DNA of 64,000 nt from Hofstenia miamia (lineage: Eukaryota > Xenacoelomorpha > Acoela): assembly GCA_004352715.1 (NCBI GenBank), contig SCFE01000116.1, forward strand, positions 1,415,578 through 1,479,577, written 5' to 3'. The translations under genes and the position numbers were made by a program. How positions within the stretch are numbered: the first letter of the stretch is position 1; every line of letters starts with the position of its first letter. Positions 60,001 to 64,000 of this stretch are shown here, piece by piece. The notes under the pieces were generated by a model, which was given only the letters and a program-made list of their open reading frames with translations, made no database searches and had not been told where the DNA came from.

Positions 60001-60637
60001 TAATGTAACTTAGACGCCTTTGCTTAACAATATCCTTCTCAATATTGTATTAAGTTGCATTTAAAATTGTGCAAAGAGTTGTCTATTGTGTGTCACCAAA
60101 TGGTTAACAGTTCACTCCAATATCATTTTGATAAATTACACATTTCCATGTTTTCATGTAAAAAGTTTCAACTGTTATTGAACTCAACTTTACTTAGTCT
60201 GGAAATGTTGCTTATTTGCTGAAATTCGTAGGTATTTGATTGCAAAGTTAAATTAGTTTCATTTTGGTTTAATACCTGTTTATACATAGACATAGCTAAA
60301 ATTATTAAGGTCAAAATAGTGTATAAAGAAACATTTGCTAACACAGAATTTTTAGGATAAGCGATGCAATTTGCGTATCTTTGGATATGTTGATAAAGTT
60401 ATGGGAATTGTCATGGAAACACTTGCTATTGGCGTTGATGTTTATACAGTGCCACGAATTGTTCATTTCTCAGCTCATCCTGATATAGTTATGTTAAAAA
60501 AGCCTAAAAAACGTAGAAGTTCTTCCAGTGCTAAAAGCGACACTCCATTGAAGAATATTTTCGTAGATGCTTCGATTGAAACAGAGCAGTTAAAAAGTAA
60601 TTTAAGTATCAGTCCAACTATTGCTTGCAATGGCTGA
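42089..60637 (+). CDS. SIRT6: SIRT6-type NAD-dependent deacylase, seven exons
   Basis: Nuclear chromatin sirtuin acting on histone H3 lysines, with roles in DNA repair and metabolism (known for the family). Exons: 42089-42154, 46648-46775, 48311-48493 (copied at 52000-52182), 54647-54799, 55191-55271, 58089-58212, 60356-60637. All are GT-AG and in phase, giving 338 residues (human 355). [19 protein letters not shown] matches the SIRT6 start. The Rossmann motif is [17 protein letters not shown], followed by [15 protein letters not shown]. Catalytic His133 sits in MHGNMF, at the human position. Zinc ligands are Cys141, 144, 166 and 176, the last one residue early against human 177. [13 protein letters not shown] and VVNLQPTK are the C-terminal cofactor motifs. 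The tail is basic ([11 protein letters not shown]), a likely nuclear localisation signal. Exon 3 must be counted once. A poly(A) signal AATAAA is at 60727. Confidence 0.95.
42332..43432. repeat. MITE-like element with nested inverted repeats in SIRT6 intron 1
   Basis: The outer ends TTAGGCTCTGTTCCCATT and, inverted, TTAAGGCCTTGTTCGCATT bound 1.1 kb. Copies of a GTTCCCATTTAATTTTTC/CCCGCTTTGAGTGGC module recur inside in both orientations (42380-42480 and 43210-43432). GAGGTGAGTC at 42351 also pairs with GACTCACCTC at 42424. No transposase. The right end is duplicated by the contig overlap at 43507. Confidence 0.65.
43347..43687 (+). repeat. Exact 160 bp direct repeat across a 21 N gap
   Basis: 43347-43506 equals 43528-43687, each abutting the N run. 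The same unmerged-overlap signature as at ABL exon 8. Confidence 0.9.
44141..44178. repeat. Perfect 38 bp palindrome
   Basis: CCCAAGGCTACCTAAATAAT and its exact complement meet with no loop, in SIRT6 intron 1. Confidence 0.97.
45208..46630. mobile_element. hAT transposon remnant with TIRs and 8 bp target duplication
   Basis: The element spans 45216-46622, with ends TAGGGATG and CATCCCTA. Flanks AATGTATT (45208-45215) and AATGTATC (46623-46630) agree in 7 of 8 bases, fitting the hAT 8 bp duplication. Both ends carry many CCGGAT/ATCCGG words, as subterminal transposase sites often do. Near the right end the plus strand reads [20 protein letters not shown], the hAT C-terminal dimerisation motif. 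The rest of the transposase is decayed. The right end is 25 bp before SIRT6 exon 2. Confidence 0.88.
46829..54205 (+). repeat. Exact 3688 bp tandem copy joined by one N, containing SIRT6 exon 3 twice
   Basis: 46829-50516 recurs as 50518-54205 with a constant offset of 3689, and I found no difference. The junction is a single N at 50517. The left copy ends and the right copy starts exactly at the N, so an unmerged contig overlap is the simplest reading. Intron 3 sequence outside exon 3 shows no gene. Confidence 0.9.
54800..58088. other. SIRT6 introns 4 and 5 around exon 5
   Basis: Apart from exon 5 (55191-55271) and the hAT fragment at 57455, this is AT-rich intron sequence. Frames at 56209-56541 on both strands overlap each other and match nothing I know. 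Confidence 0.6.
57455..57830 (-). pseudogene. hAT transposase fragment, central region
   Basis: The minus strand reads [20 protein letters not shown] (hAT C..H.LNL..KD pattern), then in a shifted frame [20 protein letters not shown] (TRWNS motif), then [17 protein letters not shown]. There is at least one frameshift. It lies in SIRT6 intron 5, antisense to the gene. Confidence 0.65.
58213..60355. other. SIRT6 intron 6 with a hAT remnant and TTTGACTTTATTTT repeats
   Basis: Words of TTTTGACTTTATTTTG type occur near 58471, 58949, 58974, 58996 and 59010, flanking the hAT remnant at 58540-58740. They are plausibly subterminal repeats of the same element. The rest shows nothing. Confidence 0.5.
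58540..58740 (-). pseudogene. hAT transposase C-terminal dimerisation fragment
   Basis: The minus strand reads [18 protein letters not shown] followed by [17 protein letters not shown], the hAT C-terminal signature (ATS.AVERSFS.LK). It is separate from the fragment at 57455-57830, which lies on the wrong side to be its direct continuation. Confidence 0.65.
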
Positions 60638-62404
60638 AGTTTCAGGTCGCTTCTTGGCTACCGCGCCTTGTTCAGATTTCTTGAACATTCCCCAATCGAA
60701 ACGTGCAGTTGACGAATTACTGGAAAAATAAAATATAGACTATTACTTTAATTATTTATACTTTTTGTTTTTTTAGGAACACCGAATAATTAGAAATTCT
60801 TTTATTAATTCTTCCAAAACTTTGTAAGTACTTGCCTACAAAAATTAAAAAATTTAGTAATTATAAAATATTTTAACTCTAAGCTGCATAGTGTAGCCAA
60901 ATGGCAACAGCTAGAAAATGGGTACAATGCATTTCTGAAATTATTCATAACGTCAATCTTAATAAAATTGTTTGTTGCAAATGTTCTATTTAGCGATAAT
61001 GTTAGCAAAAACATTTATTTTTGTTAGTTTTCATGCAGGTACTAAATATCGAAATATATTTAAGTAGAAATTTCACTGTTATATACCCTTTGTTTTATGT
61101 GCACTGTCGATTGAATTATTTCAGAAAATATTATACTTGAGTTTTTCCCATATTGTTAAAACGCATTTAGGTAAGTTATTAAATATTATAAGTATTGCAA
61201 ATAAGGAGCACATGATAATGGACAATTTAATTGTTCTTATTTGGCAACACCTTGCGAAGAACAATTAATTAATTAGTGAAATCATTAATCAGGGTAATTT
61301 GCTAACCTATGTGAACCAGGTGTTGCCAATTTATCTCATTAGCGTTATCATAATCAATTCAACTGGTATTTGCGGTTAGAAGAAAATTATTAACAAGTTC
61401 TTGGGTACCAGCAAATATAGGGCAGCCAATAAAACGTCATTTTGCAATATAATTGCCTTGATTATGCTCACATTCAAGCATGATGCTTTCGGTTGGAGAA
61501 AGTTTTGTTTATTGCACAACCTTTTGCTGGCCTGTTACAATATTGGCAGTCAATGAAATATCGTATCAAATTTACTTTGATGGATTTAGTGCTGTGGAAT
61601 GGTATATATAGAAGAAAATAGACAAAAATATTGCAAATGGTGTAATCGCCAATGATGTTCTTAATCATGAATATTCTCCAAAAACGAGAATATCAATGAA
61701 GAAGCACCTGAAAAATTTTTAATAAATCAGCATAAATAAATTTTAAAATCACCAAATTTACAATTTATTAAGAAAATAAATACATATAAAATTAACATTA
61801 TAATGATTTATTTTTTGGGTGATCTGTATTGGAATAAACGTGTACAATTGTTGACATGCTTTTGATAATGCTAGTTGAAGTAATTTCCAATGAAAGATAT
61901 TTTATTCCGAATGTCCCTCAATAACACATTTGTATTTCAGATGTTTATACATCTGTGTGATTGCATTTTAATCATTATGGAAGGACTAAGAACACTCAAA
62001 ATTAACATATGTCCCAAAAATTAAATACAAATATCTAGATGTATAGGAAGTGTGGATTGGCTATTTCTTGTGAAGCATGTTTGTCTTCGCTTTGGATGCT
62101 CTCAACGATTCTCTTTTGGTCATTATAGTATTCTCAAAATGGCAAAAGGCACTTATTCGTATTTCAATGCGTATTTTTAAATGACTTACATATATCGATG
62201 TGTAATTCCTATTTTATCGCAACCAAAATATATCAAATTGTAGATATAAGAAATCTTTTCTACTTAAATAGTAAAGTCAACTTCATTAGCAATGAAACTT
62301 AGATTGTCATTCCCTTTGCATTGAAAGAACTTAAGTGTTTTATTTTTAATTTTCAAACTTCTAATAATTTTGCTTCATATAAAAATTCATGCGGAAAAAT
62401 CATT
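60638..62404. other. SIRT6 3' UTR and intergenic DNA
   Basis: The 3' UTR probably ends soon after AATAAA at 60727. Beyond it I see only the small inverted-repeat element at 61177. No gene. Confidence 0.6.
61177..61376. repeat. 200 bp MITE-like element with TTGGCAACACCT inner arms
   Basis: Left part 61177-61254 and the inverted right part 61317-61376 share, in the same order, GCAAATA, an ATGATAA word and TTGGCAACACCT. The arms are diverged elsewhere. Confidence 0.55.
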
Positions 62405-63930
62405 ACTGATTATAATAATAATAATAATGTATTATATTGATTACTCCAATACAAGAGAATCAAGATTGAGACTTCAATGGATACTATTTCGCAGAAACCG
62501 GTCTAGAAAAATTGAAAGTTCTTTCCTTTTTCACATTTTTGCAAGCTGGAAGGCGCGTTCCTAGTCTCTCATTTGAATAGGATGTCCTTATGTTCAGCAT
62601 GCAGGAAAGCGGATGCTATGGATTGCTAGTGATTTTGTCATTTCTGTCTGATAATTGTTCGAATGGAGTGTAATCTTCAATGATACCAAGATTGACAGCT
62701 CTTTTTGCACTAAATCTAGAGTTCAGAAGATACTCTTTTTCTCCACCCCACACAGACGATCAATATTCAAAAACAGATAGCACCATAATGGAATATAATA
62801 ACTTTAAAAACGGAGAACTTTTAATTTTTGGAGAATGTATAGCATAGATACGACCTTTTTACATGTCTTATTGTTGTGTAGGCTGAAGCCAAAAGATTCA
62901 TCGATAGTGAATCCAAGAATTGTAGAAAGTGGATTCGGGAAATTTTGACCTTTGAACTTAATAGTACCTGTGGTTTGCTTTCATAGAACAAAAACTCGTT
63001 TTATTGGTACTATTCCGCAAGTTGTCTCAGTCTCTACGATTAGTAAATAATATACCTGATCACTGTTTGTTGTATTCAACAATCTGCAAGCTATTTGACA
63101 AAATCAGACACCCAGTTAATAATATATGGGTTGATAGCGGGCACAATTCTGAGCGTGTTGGCAATTATTAGATGATGGGTTACTCGTTCAAAAGCTTTTG
63201 AGAGATTGATTGCTGAGTCGCGCATAATCAGATTTATTTTGATAGTATTCATTACAGATATTTTTCAGAGTGATGACAGCAGATTCAGTGGAGCCATACT
63301 TTCTAAAACCAAACTGATCAGCCCGTAGCCAGGAGCTATATGGTGAGGCGATGTATTTCCGATGTACAAGACATTCGAATATGCCCGACATTATGCAGGT
63401 GAGGGATATTGGTCTTAAGTTGTTCATAGATTTTGGTTTCCCAGCTTTTGGTATGGAACGGCGTTTGGAATGCTTTTAAACATTAGGAAAACATTGATTT
63501 TTCATGGAAATATTAAAAACACGCTGGTAAACCTCATCAAGGTTATGTGCATTCTGCTGTATAACCTATGAGGGTAAATCATCAGGTCCACTTGTAGTCT
63601 TGCGCAAAAATCGCATTGCATAGTATACCTCATGAAGCGAAAATTGCAGAATGGGATCATCTGGCGAAAATGTTTCTAAATAGGGGGCAAAATAGTTTTC
63701 AGTTGTAGATATTTGAGCAAATCTCAAGTTGGTAATCGACATTGATGTCTTGTAATTCATCTGAGTTTATTTTTCCAATCTGGGAGCTAACAAATTTCCA
63801 CCAGCTGGAGGCACCTTTGCGACTGCGCTTACGAACATTATCTATTATAGTTTCATAAATACTTTGAGATATCTCCAACTTTTCTTGTACGTTTTCGGCG
63901 CCGAAGATGTCGTTTTCGACTAATAAGACA
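62405..63930 (-). pseudogene. Dead LINE, RT and C-terminal region
   Basis: In minus-strand order: RKGASSWWKFVSSQIGKI; HEVYYAMRFLRKTTSGPDDL (pre-RT linker); NLRPISLTCIMSGIFECLV and RADQFGFRKYGSTESAV (RT start); NLSKAFERVTHHL (motif A); then after a missing or decayed palm, SSVWGGEKEYLLNSRFSAKR and a C-terminal end. Several frameshifts and stops. The 3' end is a short (ATT)n tail at 62405-62430, as in CR1/L2-type elements. The 5' end may extend past the window edge. Confidence 0.8.
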
Positions 63931-64000
63931 TTTCAACAGTGGAGACATATATATACCTTGAGATACAATGTGTACAATTGTACACATGTAAAAACTAGAT

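Overview
The window is metazoan nuclear DNA, AT-rich throughout, with spliced genes on both strands. The recognisable genes are animal ones: an ACAA2-type thiolase, an ABITRAM/FAM206A homologue, an ABL tyrosine kinase with a C-terminal F-actin-binding domain, and a SIRT6-type sirtuin. Their exons join in phase with GT-AG introns under the standard code. I read it as an invertebrate but cannot place the species.

Layout. 0-3 kb: the left edge carries a zinc-finger and DNA-polymerase-B-like fragment of a Polinton or virus-like element, a 1 kb gap, then two LINE fragments. 4.7-8.0 kb (-): thiolase in nine exons. 8.2-11.6 kb (-): ABITRAM in two exons, with an old antisense LINE in its intron. 11.9-22.0 kb (+): ABL, head to head with ABITRAM over a 312 bp shared promoter interval, with ten exons and a large repeat-rich seventh intron. 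22.5-22.8 kb: a dead Tc1/mariner fragment. 23.4-41.6 kb: a mobile-element complex. 42.1-60.6 kb (+): SIRT6 in seven exons, with hAT and MITE-like insertions in its introns. 60.7-64 kb: intergenic, with a small MITE and a dead LINE.

The 23-41 kb complex is the unusual part. Remnants of Polinton/adintovirus-like late genes (capsid C-terminus, a small Ala/Gly-rich protein, an adenain-like cysteine protease) lie on the arms of a near-perfect inverted repeat. The arms are 26751-33134 and 34344-40727, about 6.4 kb each, around a 1.2 kb spacer. The protease frame is split by a second element with inverted ends starting AGTAGTATTACT and a 6 bp target duplication (ATTGAC), both Polinton hallmarks. The ends of that element hold tandem CCAAT and CRE-like motifs. 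The inner 6.1 kb of the palindrome is almost free of CpG, while flanking DNA has ordinary CpG content.

Several exact repeats abut runs of N (ABL exon 8, SIRT6 exon 3, a MITE end). They look like unmerged contig overlaps, not real duplications, and anyone predicting proteins from this window should collapse them.
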